64,000 nucleotides of DNA from Caldilinea sp. CFX5 (GTDB taxonomy: Bacteria; Chloroflexota; Anaerolineae; Caldilineales; Caldilineaceae): contig QWII01000056.1 of NCBI GenBank assembly GCA_021405325.1, positions 1 through 64,000 on the forward strand. The letters run 5' to 3'. Shown one piece after another: positions 8,677 through 17,257 of the stretch (its first letter is position 1; each line of letters starts with the position of its first letter). A program made the translations under genes and the position numbers. The notes beneath the pieces are model-generated. The model was not told the DNA's origin, did no database searches, and was given only the letters and a program-made list of their open reading frames with translations.

Positions 8677-9612
8677 TTATTTCTGATCAGCCAGTGTGTT
8701 GCGTTCCCAGAAGTAGCCGTCGTGATAGCCCTGTATTGTTGGGTCGGAAGCTGCCAGTTGTAGCCGTTTGACGGCCATCTGGCAATAGGCGGCTTCTTGT
8801 TCGACGCCGGCATAGGTGCGACCCAGTTTCTTGGCAACGACACAAGTGGTGCCGGAGCCGACAAAGGGGTCAAAGACAAAGTCGCCGGGCCGGGAACTGG
8901 CGAGGATCAGCTTGGCGATCAGTTTTTCCGGTTTCTGGGTGGGGTGATCGGTATTCTCCGACATCGACCAGAAGGGCACCGAGATGTCCGTCCAGAGATT
9001 GGAGGGGTGGGTCAGGCGGTAATTGCCCTGTTCGGTTTCCTGCCAATCTTTGGGGGCGCCGGCAGCGGTGCGATAGGGGGCCAGTACCTTGCGTTTGAGT
9101 TTGACCGCCTCTACATCAAAATGGTAATCCGCAGAGACCGTGCAAAACCAGATGTCCTCGGCACAATTTTTCCAGTTGGCCTTGGCGCCGCGCCCCTTTT
9201 CCCGCTCCCAGGTAATGCGATTGCGGATAATGAACTGTTGCTCCAACACGCTCTGCACGGCTTTGGATGATTGCCAGTCACAGCAAACATAGAGCGAGGC
9301 ATTTGGTTTCAGACAGCGTATTAATTTGTCCAGCCATGAATGAAGCCACGCCGCGTAGGCCGCGGCCGAGCTTTTGGTGAACTTGCTGCTGCCAAAGGTT
9401 TTGTCCAGATTATAGGGTGGATCGACGATCAGCAGATCGATAAAGTGCGCCGGTAGAAAGTCTAAACAGGCAAACAGGTCTTGATAAATTACCTGGTTCG
9501 CCAGTTCACCAGCGGTGTAGGGGCGAGCCAGTGTGATTGTTTCGGCCAGAAGGGGGGCGCTTTCTTCTGTCTGAATGGTAAGGGTGCGGTTACGGGGCGC
9601 GCGGATTTTCAT
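8677..9612 (-). CDS. Beta-class site-specific DNA methyltransferase (N4-cytosine or N6-adenine)
   Basis: 311 residues. The catalytic motif comes first (DPPYNLDKTF, residues 64-73) and the SAM-binding FxGxG motif last (DPFVGSGTT, about 247-255), preceded by HPTQKPEKL. This order defines the beta class (CcrM, HinfI type). No restriction endonuclease is adjacent, so it is probably a solitary methyltransferase. It begins 3 bp after the stop of the upstream TPR gene and is surely in the same operon. Target sequence and modified base cannot be read from the sequence. Confidence 0.88.
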   Translation of the reverse strand: MKIRAPRNRTLTIQTEESAPLLAETITLARPYTAGELANQVIYQDLFACLDFLPAHFIDLLIVDPPYNLDKTFGSSKFTKSSAAAYAAWLHSWLDKLIRCLKPNASLYVCCDWQSSKAVQSVLEQQFIIRNRITWEREKGRGAKANWKNCAEDIWFCTVSADYHFDVEAVKLKRKVLAPYRTAAGAPKDWQETEQGNYRLTHPSNLWTDISVPFWSMSENTDHPTQKPEKLIAKLILASSRPGDFVFDPFVGSGTTCVVAKKLGRTYAGVEQEAAYCQMAVKRLQLAASDPTIQGYHDGYFWERNTLADQK

Positions 9613-9615
9613 GAT

Positions 9616-12048
9616 CTACTCTTCTACTCGCCACAGCCAGAACAACGACGGTGCGTCGGCGGACACTTCCTCTGCCAGCAACAGATCAAGCTCACCTTGT
9701 AAAAGCTGGGTCAGGTAACGTTTCAGTTGGCGGTATACCGGCACAGTCGGCAAGGTCGCAAAGCCGACCACCAGTTGCAAGAAGGGCGTGGCTCTTTCTT
9801 GCACGAGCAAACCCAGCGCCGTAACCCCATACTGTTGCTCGAATTCGGTCTGATATGATTGCAGGGTGCTTTGTATGGCCGCTGTGTCCATATCACCCCC
9901 AGTGGCGACCGGCGCCGGCGGCGCTTGATCCGCCAGGTAGTAATAGGTGCCGCGCCCTTTCCCTTCGACCGCCAGCACCCCTTTTTCCACCAGCGCCGTC
10001 AAGCGACGGGTGGCAGTGGCGCGACTGACGACGGCGGCGTCCATGAGCCGTTTGGGGGTCAGGGTGCGTTCAGCCTGCACCAGGGCCACCACCGCCTGTT
10101 CATCGGTATCCAGCAATGGCAGGATTGTACTGGGCGGTTGGGGTAGGGCGTGGGGCGCTTGGGCGGCGCCGTTGGTGACCGGCAGTTGCAACGTAGGGCG
10201 GAGGGCATGAAAATCGGCTTCCTGGTCATCAAAGTTGTGTTGCCGACAGAGCTGATAGCCCGCTTCCCAATGCTGAATTGCTTCGGTTCGCTGCGCGGCG
10301 GCGCTCAATGCTTCGGCCAGATTGTAATGGGCCTTGAGTTCGATCAGCGGCAGATTGAGGCTTTGACAGATGGTCAACGATTGACGATACGCGCTGATGG
10401 CGTCCGCCAACTTGTTGTTGCTATAGTGGACGGCGCCGATATTTAACCAGGCCATGGCTGTCAACTCTTGGTTGCCTAACTGCTGGTAGCTGTGCATGGC
10501 TTCGGTGTGCGCGGCGGCGGCCGGGCCATACTCCCCCATGGCGCGGTATAAAAAGCCCAGGTTGCCCAGCGATTTGGCAATGCGCAACCGATCACCTACC
10601 TCCTCACGCAAGGCTAGGGCGCGTTCCGCATAGGCGAGCGCCTGGTCAAACCTGTTCAGTTTGCGCGCCAGATTCGCCATCGCATCATAGATGTCAGCTT
10701 GCAGCACGGTCGCGGTTGGCGGGGCAATTAGCAAAGCTTGTTGCAGATCCGCCTCGGCCTTTTGCCACTCCTGGCGCAGAAAATAGAGCCACCCCCGATC
10801 CTTGAGCAATTCGGCCAGTTCGGGGTCGGTGGCCGGAAAGCGTTCGACCGCCTGTTGGTAGTAGCGCAGCGCGTGAAGCTGGTTGCGGCTTTCGTATAGT
10901 TTACCCATGCGCCGGTAGATACTGGCTTGCTGGGCCACGTTCTCAGTCGCTTGCAAGGCCTGGCGACAGGCGGCCAGCGCATCTTCCTGCTGCCCATTGC
11001 GCTGGAAGAGATCGCTCAACAAGCGCTGTACGGCAAACCATTGCCCGGTCAGCAACCGTTTCGGCGCCACTTGTTGAAAAAACTCGATCAACTCTTTGGC
11101 CTGCAACTCCAAGATCAACTCGTCAACCGTGGGCAATAAGAGGCGCACGGCTCGTGCATCCTGACCGGCGCGCAACCAGTGGTGAGCCGCCGGCAGTGCG
11201 GCATCCTGGGCTTCGTAATAGGCGGCAATGGTGCGATGGCGCCGCTGGTTATCGGCCTTGCTCTGCCGCTCGTAGACGTAACCGCGCAAAACCGGCGCCA
11301 ACCAAAGATTGACCCCTTCCTCATCGGTCAAAAGAAAGCGTTGAGCGATCAACTCATCCAGGAGCGCGGCCGGGTTGGCGATCTGCTCCTGGCTTGCCAG
11401 CGTCGCCACCAACGCACGCGGGAAGATATCGGCAAAGGCGGCAGCGATGCCCAGCAGGCGGGCCGCTTCCGGCTGGCGTTCCAGCGGGGTCATCACTTCT
11501 TGCAGCGCCAGCCGTTGCAACTCGCCGCTGCCCTGCCCATCGACAAGCTGTTGTCGCAACCGCTCGGCCACCGAGCGAATCGCCCGGTTGCGTTCATCAA
11601 AAAAAGCATCGGCGCTGCTGATGCCGGTGAGCGCCAGCAACGATTCGGTATAGCGCCCGCCACCGACAAAATCATCAGGATGAAGCGGCTCCAGGTAGCG
11701 ATGGCGCAGGATGTTATAGCGCCACCAATGGGGGTCGCGCCAGGTCGGGTCATCCAGCGGGCGATAGGCGCCCAACGGATAGGCCGGCGCGCCGGGCGCC
11801 AGTTGATTCACGGCCCATTGCAAGACCAAGCGCAGCCCATGCCCCCGCTCCTCGGCGGTAGGAGAGGCTTCATCTTTGACCAACGTTGGCGTCACCAGCA
11901 CCGAGTTGGCGAGGGGGGAACGGGAGAGCGCCAGGCTACTCTGATAGTTGCGCAAGGCATCATTGACCAACTGTGTAAACGATAACTCCGAAAGCAGCCC
12001 CAGCATCTGGCCGGTCGGCGTAGTTGGTAGAACAGGTGTGGTTGTCAT
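9616..12048 (-). CDS. TPR protein with winged-helix segment, probable regulator
   Basis: About 810 residues from ATG 12048. The N-terminal ~150 residues resemble the N-terminal domain of the STAND protein at 17258-19975. A helical segment like that following the NTPase domain of MalT-type regulators is present (AAHHWLRAGQDARAV), but no P-loop was found. A long TPR array covers about 340-620, then a winged-helix-like stretch (LTPKRLMDAAVVSRATATRRL) and a small C-terminal alpha/beta domain. The frame stays open upstream to 12126, but that part translates the GTAGTCC repeats (LDYATLDYATMDC), so it is not taken as coding. It is in an operon with the methyltransferase. A regulatory or scaffolding role is inferred. 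Confidence 0.75.
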   Translation of the reverse strand: MTTTPVLPTTPTGQMLGLLSELSFTQLVNDALRNYQSSLALSRSPLANSVLVTPTLVKDEASPTAEERGHGLRLVLQWAVNQLAPGAPAYPLGAYRPLDDPTWRDPHWWRYNILRHRYLEPLHPDDFVGGGRYTESLLALTGISSADAFFDERNRAIRSVAERLRQQLVDGQGSGELQRLALQEVMTPLERQPEAARLLGIAAAFADIFPRALVATLASQEQIANPAALLDELIAQRFLLTDEEGVNLWLAPVLRGYVYERQSKADNQRRHRTIAAYYEAQDAALPAAHHWLRAGQDARAVRLLLPTVDELILELQAKELIEFFQQVAPKRLLTGQWFAVQRLLSDLFQRNGQQEDALAACRQALQATENVAQQASIYRRMGKLYESRNQLHALRYYQQAVERFPATDPELAELLKDRGWLYFLRQEWQKAEADLQQALLIAPPTATVLQADIYDAMANLARKLNRFDQALAYAERALALREEVGDRLRIAKSLGNLGFLYRAMGEYGPAAAAHTEAMHSYQQLGNQELTAMAWLNIGAVHYSNNKLADAISAYRQSLTICQSLNLPLIELKAHYNLAEALSAAAQRTEAIQHWEAGYQLCRQHNFDDQEADFHALRPTLQLPVTNGAAQAPHALPQPPSTILPLLDTDEQAVVALVQAERTLTPKRLMDAAVVSRATATRRLTALVEKGVLAVEGKGRGTYYYLADQAPPAPVATGGDMDTAAIQSTLQSYQTEFEQQYGVTALGLLVQERATPFLQLVVGFATLPTVPVYRQLKRYLTQLLQGELDLLLAEEVSADAPSLFWLWRVEE

Positions 12049-12056
12049 TGTTGAGC

Positions 12057-12183
12057 AGTCCATAGTCGCGTAGTCCAGAGTCGCGTAGTCCAAAGTCCAG
12101 AGTCCGTCGTCTACATCTGCGATCACGACTTTAGACGCTGCAACTGCGGACTACGCAACTGCGGACTACGCGACTCTGGACTA
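12057..12183. repeat. GTAGTCC-type tandem/inverted repeat cluster
   Basis: Units of the form GTCGCGTAGTCCAGA occur in tandem at 12065-12110 and, inverted, at 12148-12183. The 21-bp segments 12071-12091 and 12163-12183 are perfect reverse complements. A related copy lies at 40957-40996. The cluster sits in the divergent spacer directly upstream of the TPR gene. Confidence 0.7.
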
Positions 12184-12291
12184 TATGACGCAATTTTGAG
12201 GCGATTAGCAACGATACTTTGCCAGCAATTTGCCGATTTCTTGCTATACTGAACGTATGACCCGAAAAAAATGTCTTGTCGAAGTCTTCAT

Positions 12292-12413
12292 CGGTAGGAA
12301 AGACTAATGAACGTTACGAAAATAAAGCGGTAACTGTAGGTCATCGCCGCCGGCGTGACAAGTTCCAAGGATTACCGAAACCATTAGCTAACCTGCATTA
12401 GTCTTTCCTACCG
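12292..12413. repeat. Perfect 18-bp inverted repeat with 86-nt loop
   Basis: Arms 12292-12309 and 12396-12413 are exact reverse complements. They lie in the 5' region of the clostripain-like gene, downstream of a TATACT box near 12246-12251, so they would be in its leader RNA. Confidence 0.75.
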
Positions 12414-12455
12414 TGCCTGACCGCTTTGACAAAACGTAACAAAGGAGCCGCTTTT

Positions 12456-15038
12456 ATGTGTCGTCAACGTCATCTTCCGCGCTTGCTACCTAGCATGACC
12501 CTGTTGGTCAGCTTTCTGATTGTACTCGCGCTTGTCCTTCTGCTCAAGTTGGATACCACGGTAGTTGCTGCACCCTTGCCGCAGACCGCCGAGCAAAACC
12601 AGGGCAACGTTGCCCTGGGCGCAGCCGCCAACTGTCTTACAAACGGCGCAGTGCCGGTGAGCGACTGCCTCACGCTGGTGAACTTCTTTACCAGAACCCA
12701 GGGCCTGCAGTGGGTCAACAAAACCAACTGGCTCGCCTTTGCCACGCCGCAAGCGCCCTGTGATTGGTTTGGCGTCACTTGCACCAATGGCCGGGTGACG
12801 GCGCTTGACCTGCCGCGCAACAACCTCAGCGGCACCTTACCGCTGTTTCTGGGTGAATTGGGCGGCTTGCAACGGCTGCGTTTGGAGAGTAACGCCCTGG
12901 CCGGTCGTATTCCCCCTAGCTTCTGCAAGTTGGCCGGTCAACTCATCGATGTCAACTTGGGCTATAACCGGCTCTGGAACCGTCATGGTAGCGTTGCCCA
13001 GTGTATGAATGCCATCGACGCCGACTGGCAGACCACCCAAACGCGTCCGGTCACCAACCTGCGCGTCACCGAATTTTTTACCAACGCCCTTGGCTTGCGC
13101 TGGACGCCGATCGCCTACACTGCCGACGGCGGCGCCTATGAAATTGCCATTGCCACCACACCGGAAGGTCCCTACACGGTCCATGGGCAGACCAGTGATA
13201 AAAGCGCGTCCACCTATCGCATTGACAATTTGACGCCGGGCGTCGCCTACTATATTCAAGTGCGCAGTTATACGCCTGCCCATAGCAACCACCCCACTGC
13301 TCTGCGCAGCGCCCCAGCCGACACGGCCGGTGTGACGATCGCGCTCAGTGGCCGTGTGTTGGTGGCGGCTTATTTTCCGGCCGACAATGATCTGGCAAGT
13401 GAAATCGGCTATGTGGTCGAACGGATGCGGCTGGGAACGGCGCGCAATCCCAATGTACAGGTTGTGCTGCTGGTCGATGGTAACAAAGCCGGCGATACCA
13501 GGGTGTTGACGATGCGCAACGGTCAAACGACCCTCACCGACGCCGTGCAGGAGCGCTGGGGCGTCACTGAACTCGATACGGCCAAACCGCAAGTGCTCGC
13601 CTGGTTCCTGCAATATGCGCGTACCCGCTACCCTTCGACGCGTACCGTGGCCGCGTTGTTGGGCCACGGCATTCCGCCGGCGCCCGAAGTTAGTTGGGAG
13701 GATGCCCTACAGGCCGCCGCTCCTTCGATACGTACCGGTGGTGAGATTCCGCCACTGCCCAAAGAACATGAGTACACCCCCTCCGACGTGACCGATCGCA
13801 GCTATATGAGTACGGTCGATGTGGGGAAGGCATTGTTGGCGGCGACCGACAATGGCGCCAACCCCTTTGATCTGCTCTTTTTTGACCAATGCTTCCAGGG
13901 CAATCTCGATATGCTCTACGAAGTGCATCGGACGGCGAAGGTTTTTGTCGCTTCGCCCAACTACGCTTGGCTGACGGCGGCCTATCATCGCTACCTGACT
14001 GCCTTCACACCGACCACGACGCCGGAAGAGATGGCGACCTTTATTGTCAACCGTTATCAATTTACGCTGAACGCCGACCACCCCAATACCATCTTCTGGG
14101 TGCGGGGTAAGGATATTGCCGCCATCAGCAACGCGGTGAGCAAGCTGGGGGGCGCCCTGCGCAAGGCCACGCTTGCCGGCCAGACCAATCCGATTACGGC
14201 AGCAGTGCAGCAGAGCAAATATGTGGACACCACCCAATGTGGCGACAAGAATCTCCAACTGGGGCCACCCGATGAATTGATCGGTTTGGAAACCTTTGGG
14301 CAAAATCTCTTCAACAACTTTGGCCCGACTGATCCGCATGGGGTGATCGATGCCCTGGCCGAATTGCAAAGTGCGATGGCGGGCATCTACAAACTTAGCC
14401 GTGTCGGCAGCCCCTACCTTGCGCCGGCGGAGCAGTGGGACTACAAAGACAGCATCACCGTCCTGGCGCCTTTGCGGCGTGAATCCCGTTCGGCGGTGGC
14501 CTGGCGCGCCAGCGTCTATCGCAGCGACGCACCTTTTACGGCCACCTGGACCATCGACCCGACCCAGCCGATCACCGTGACCGAAAGCCTGGCCTTTACC
14601 CGTGACGGCCGGTGGGACGACTTCCTGGGCGACTGGTTCACCAACCTGTCACCCACCGTCGGCGCCTGGTGCAACTATATCCCGCCGCCGCAGGTGACGG
14701 TGGAGGAAAGCGAAGGGTTGACCCTTACGGCGGTGTTGAGTGGCGCCGTCGAAGCCGGCGCCGTCGCCCTCACCTGGACGCCGAGCGATGATACGGCGGT
14801 GATTGGTTATCGGTTGGATCAATTAGGGCCATACGAGGTTAACTGGCTTGCGCGCGAAGTGGTAGACATTGCCCAAACGACCACCAGCCTGGCTGGCCTG
14901 GCGCCGGGGCGCTACCACTTCCGCCTTCTGGGCCGCAATGAGGAAAACGAAGCGGTGGCGCAGTCGAATGAGGTGGTGATCGATGTGCCGGCGCTGCCCA
15001 CAGCGTTACGTCTGTTTCTGCCCTTGATCAATCGCTAA
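12456..15038 (+). CDS. Secreted clostripain-family (C11) protease with LRR and Fn3-like domains
   Basis: 860 residues from ATG 12456 (AAAGGAG 8 nt upstream; an in-frame TTG at 12426 is less likely). An N-terminal signal segment (LLVSFLIVLALVLLL) is followed by a plant-type LRR stretch (WFGVTCTNGRVTALDLPRNN), a fibronectin-III-like domain and the protease core. The catalytic dyad is seen as His404 in ALLGHGIPP and Cys479 in FFDQCFQGNLD, as in clostripain, gingipain-like and separase-like folds. A second Fn3-like domain precedes the C-terminal motif LRLFLPLINR, shared with four other secreted proteins here. An extracellular or surface role in protein degradation or processing is likely; substrate unknown. 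Confidence 0.85.
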   Translation: MCRQRHLPRLLPSMTLLVSFLIVLALVLLLKLDTTVVAAPLPQTAEQNQGNVALGAAANCLTNGAVPVSDCLTLVNFFTRTQGLQWVNKTNWLAFATPQAPCDWFGVTCTNGRVTALDLPRNNLSGTLPLFLGELGGLQRLRLESNALAGRIPPSFCKLAGQLIDVNLGYNRLWNRHGSVAQCMNAIDADWQTTQTRPVTNLRVTEFFTNALGLRWTPIAYTADGGAYEIAIATTPEGPYTVHGQTSDKSASTYRIDNLTPGVAYYIQVRSYTPAHSNHPTALRSAPADTAGVTIALSGRVLVAAYFPADNDLASEIGYVVERMRLGTARNPNVQVVLLVDGNKAGDTRVLTMRNGQTTLTDAVQERWGVTELDTAKPQVLAWFLQYARTRYPSTRTVAALLGHGIPPAPEVSWEDALQAAAPSIRTGGEIPPLPKEHEYTPSDVTDRSYMSTVDVGKALLAATDNGANPFDLLFFDQCFQGNLDMLYEVHRTAKVFVASPNYAWLTAAYHRYLTAFTPTTTPEEMATFIVNRYQFTLNADHPNTIFWVRGKDIAAISNAVSKLGGALRKATLAGQTNPITAAVQQSKYVDTTQCGDKNLQLGPPDELIGLETFGQNLFNNFGPTDPHGVIDALAELQSAMAGIYKLSRVGSPYLAPAEQWDYKDSITVLAPLRRESRSAVAWRASVYRSDAPFTATWTIDPTQPITVTESLAFTRDGRWDDFLGDWFTNLSPTVGAWCNYIPPPQVTVEESEGLTLTAVLSGAVEAGAVALTWTPSDDTAVIGYRLDQLGPYEVNWLAREVVDIAQTTTSLAGLAPGRYHFRLLGRNEENEAVAQSNEVVIDVPALPTALRLFLPLINR

Positions 15039-15056
15039 ACTCCCGGTCGTCGAAAG

Positions 15057-15096
15057 CCGGAAGAACCAGCCTTTCCCCTGGCGTTGGTTCTTCCGG
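15057..15096 (+). terminator. Stem-loop after the clostripain gene
   Basis: ccggaagaacca (15057-15068) pairs perfectly with tggttcttccgg (15085-15096), starting 18 bp past the stop codon. No long U-tract. Confidence 0.6.
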
Positions 15097-15116
15097 TGTC
15101 GTGCCGTCATTCACCC

Positions 15117-15518
15117 ATGCCAACGTTGCTCGCCTACCAACGCCGTACTCTTGATGCCATGCCTGATTTTCGCCGGCTGCCGCTCAGTCAGCTCATCCTC
15201 TATTGTCCGTCGCTCCTCCAGGCGGCTTCAGCCGAGACCCGCACTGCCTGGGTCGAACTCTACCGGCGCGCGCTGGTGGAAGAGAATCAAGCGGCTTGGG
15301 ACGCCCTCATGCTGCGCCTGTGGCCCGCTATCCTCTACTGGATCTACACCTACGCCCCTGATGTATCGCCGGCCACCGCTGAGCGCATCGCCCAACGCGC
15401 CATCAACGATTTTAAGCGCCAACAGATCACCCCGCCCCGTTCTGATTCGCCCTTGCCTGGCTATGAACAACTCACGAGCGATTTGCGCCAGGTCGTCGCG
15501 CGGCTGCTGGGCGAATGA
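15117..15518 (+). CDS. Sigma-70 region-2-like small protein
   Basis: About 133 residues; the start may be ATG 15117 or ATG 15159, and neither has a strong ribosome site. The segment ELYRRALVEENQAAWDALM followed by an aromatic stretch (WPAILYWIYTYAP) and AERIAQRAINDFKRQ resembles the helical region 2 of ECF-like sigma factors. The region-4 DNA-binding half is missing, so it is either a truncated sigma factor or a distinct regulator. It follows the clostripain gene on the same strand after a terminator-like hairpin. Confidence 0.55.
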   Translation: MPTLLAYQRRTLDAMPDFRRLPLSQLILYCPSLLQAASAETRTAWVELYRRALVEENQAAWDALMLRLWPAILYWIYTYAPDVSPATAERIAQRAINDFKRQQITPPRSDSPLPGYEQLTSDLRQVVARLLGE

Positions 15519-15532
15519 TTGGTGATCGGGTC

Positions 15533-15743
15533 TCACCTTGCCAGCGCAAAACCGCCTGCGACCAATAGGCTGACCAGTGTAATCCCGATAGCGCCTTTGC
15601 AGAAGCCGATAAAATGAAAGAGGTAATAACGCTTCGCCATCAGTTGCCCCAGTGGGTTGTTGCGGATAAACCCCGGTCGCCACGCCTCGACGATCAGCCA
15701 TGCACCATCACCGCCGATAAGATCGATTCCATAAGTTTCTCGT
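15533..15743 (-). pseudogene. Remnant of a membrane protein
   Basis: One minus-strand frame is open for about 70 codons and ends at TGA (15535-15533). It contains GGDGAWLIVEAWRPGFIRNN and a membrane-like segment (FCKGAIGITLVSLLVAGGFA) but has no start codon or ribosome site. The coding-like composition suggests the 3' end of a lost gene. Family not recognised. Confidence 0.35.
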
Positions 15744-15748
15744 TATTG

Positions 15749-15780
15749 ATATGTTGTTTAGCTATAACTAAACAACATAT
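15749..15780. repeat. 13-bp A+T-rich perfect hairpin
   Basis: Arms 15749-15761 and 15768-15780, 6-nt loop. It lies in the ~485-bp spacer before the DUF4349 gene, next to the gene remnant. No other gene is seen in that spacer. Confidence 0.7.
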
Positions 15781-16004
15781 TAGTTTTGTAGAAATGCCAA
15801 GATCCAATTTTGCAATTATTCCATCATCAGGCGGCAAATGAGCCTAAGTACAACAGGTGTTACACCTATTGGTGCACATTTGCCTCTTGCGCTGTACCAT
15901 TTTTGCGCGATAATCAGTTCAAGGTAACTGAACGGTCGGAACAATTATTGGCAATTTACTGTCCCATCATCATCTATCTATCTAACGCATATGGAGGTTT
16001 TCCC

Positions 16005-16982
16005 GTGAAACGATTTCTATTGCCCTTACTTGCCTTGTTGATCATCGGAATTTGGGCGAGTTATAACACATTTTTTAACACAATGTCCAGCACGCGAATG
16101 GCGCGCGAAGTTGCCCGGGTCTCCGGGCAACCAGCATCGGCGTTGATGTTGCAAACAAGCGCTGATAGTAGCTTTGTTAGTGCCGCCCCGGCGGGAATGG
16201 CTGTCGCTGCTCCGGCGGAAGCGCCGGCGGCTGAAGGCGGTAACCAAGCAGGGCAGCCGGTAGCCAGCGCCGCTTCCTCTGTGCTCGATAGCCGCAAGAT
16301 TATTCGTAACGCCTATCTACGGATCGAAGCGGAAGATGTGGTGAGCGCACTCAACACCGCCACCCGGCTCAGTGAACAGGTGGGGGGCTATGTCGTCACC
16401 TCGCGCACCTGGCGTAACGGGGATTTACCTTATGCGACGTTGAGCTTTGCCGTGCCAGTGGACCGCTTTGAAGAGGCGCTGACCCAAACGCGCACGCTGG
16501 GTGAAGTGCAAGACGAAAATGTCACCAGCCAGGATGTGACCGGTCAATTTGTGGATCTGGAGGCGCGCATTGCCAACCTGGAAGCCACGGCGGTGCGCAT
16601 TCGCAGCTTTTTAGAGGATACCAAGAAGGTCGAAGAAGCGCTGAATGTCAATCGCGAATTGTCAAATGTGGAGAGCGAATTAGAGATTTTGAAAGGCCAA
16701 CGCAACACGCTATCGCAACAGACTTCCTTCTCGACCGTCACTATCGAATTTTTTCCCGTGCCGCCGGTGGTGACGACAGGCGAAGTGCTGGAAACAGTGC
16801 AGACCTGGTCGCCGGTACGCACCTTTAACGACGCCCTGGATGTCCTCTTAACCCTCGCCCGCATCGGCATCGACCTGGCGATTTGGGTGCTGACCATCGG
16901 TCTGCCACTGTTGCTGGTCTTGAGTGTCCTCTGGTGGATTATCCGCCATTTGTTCGGCATTCGGGCCCGCGTGGCGGCCTAA
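16005..16982 (+). CDS. DUF4349 family membrane-anchored protein
   Basis: 325 residues from GTG 16005 (TGGAGG at 15992-15997). An N-terminal membrane segment, a low-complexity Ala/Pro linker, then the DUF4349 core: KIIRNAYLRIEAEDV, VGGYVVTSRT, FAVPVDRFEEALTQ, VTGQFVDLEARIANLEA, a coiled-coil stretch (EALNVNRELSNVESELEIL) and a C-terminal transmembrane segment (LAIWVLTIGLPLLLVLSVLW) with a basic tail. Such proteins sit in the envelope; the molecular role of the family is not established. Confidence 0.88.
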   Translation: MKRFLLPLLALLIIGIWASYNTFFNTMSSTRMAREVARVSGQPASALMLQTSADSSFVSAAPAGMAVAAPAEAPAAEGGNQAGQPVASAASSVLDSRKIIRNAYLRIEAEDVVSALNTATRLSEQVGGYVVTSRTWRNGDLPYATLSFAVPVDRFEEALTQTRTLGEVQDENVTSQDVTGQFVDLEARIANLEATAVRIRSFLEDTKKVEEALNVNRELSNVESELEILKGQRNTLSQQTSFSTVTIEFFPVPPVVTTGEVLETVQTWSPVRTFNDALDVLLTLARIGIDLAIWVLTIGLPLLLVLSVLWWIIRHLFGIRARVAA

Positions 16983-17010
16983 AGATCAGCGCCGCAAAAA
17001 TATGCCATTA

Positions 17011-17080
17011 GACAACTACAACGAATTGGGGGATAAACGAATGAACCGCCTTCGATTATCCCCAATTCGTTGTAGTTGTC
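17011..17080. repeat. Perfect 20-bp or longer inverted repeat
   Basis: 17060-17080 is the reverse complement of the segment starting at 17011, with one extra G in the left arm just past the match. Loop about 28 nt. It follows the DUF4349 stop by 28 bp, so it may terminate that gene. The rest of the spacer to 17257 shows no gene. Confidence 0.75.
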
Positions 17081-17257
17081 AGACTATTCCTAAATGCCGA
17101 TCTGCCGCCGGTGGGTGATCGGTAAGGATTATTATATCGCCATCCTGCGTTCAACCTGAAATCAATATCGCCGCTCCTGTCGTAACGGATGTTGATGGAA
17201 ATGAAACGGCGCCAGTCACTACAAGTGGGGTTTCATCCTGAACGGCAGAAGTGATTT

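Noticed and set aside
11179..11985. 268-codon plus-strand ORF opposite the TPR gene
   Set aside because: Shadow of the minus-strand gene; Arg/Gln/Gly-rich translation typical of antisense frames.
12456..15038. LPXTG-type sortase signal in the Leu-Pro termini
   Set aside because: The motif lacks Thr-Gly, has no following hydrophobic segment and lies within the last ten residues.
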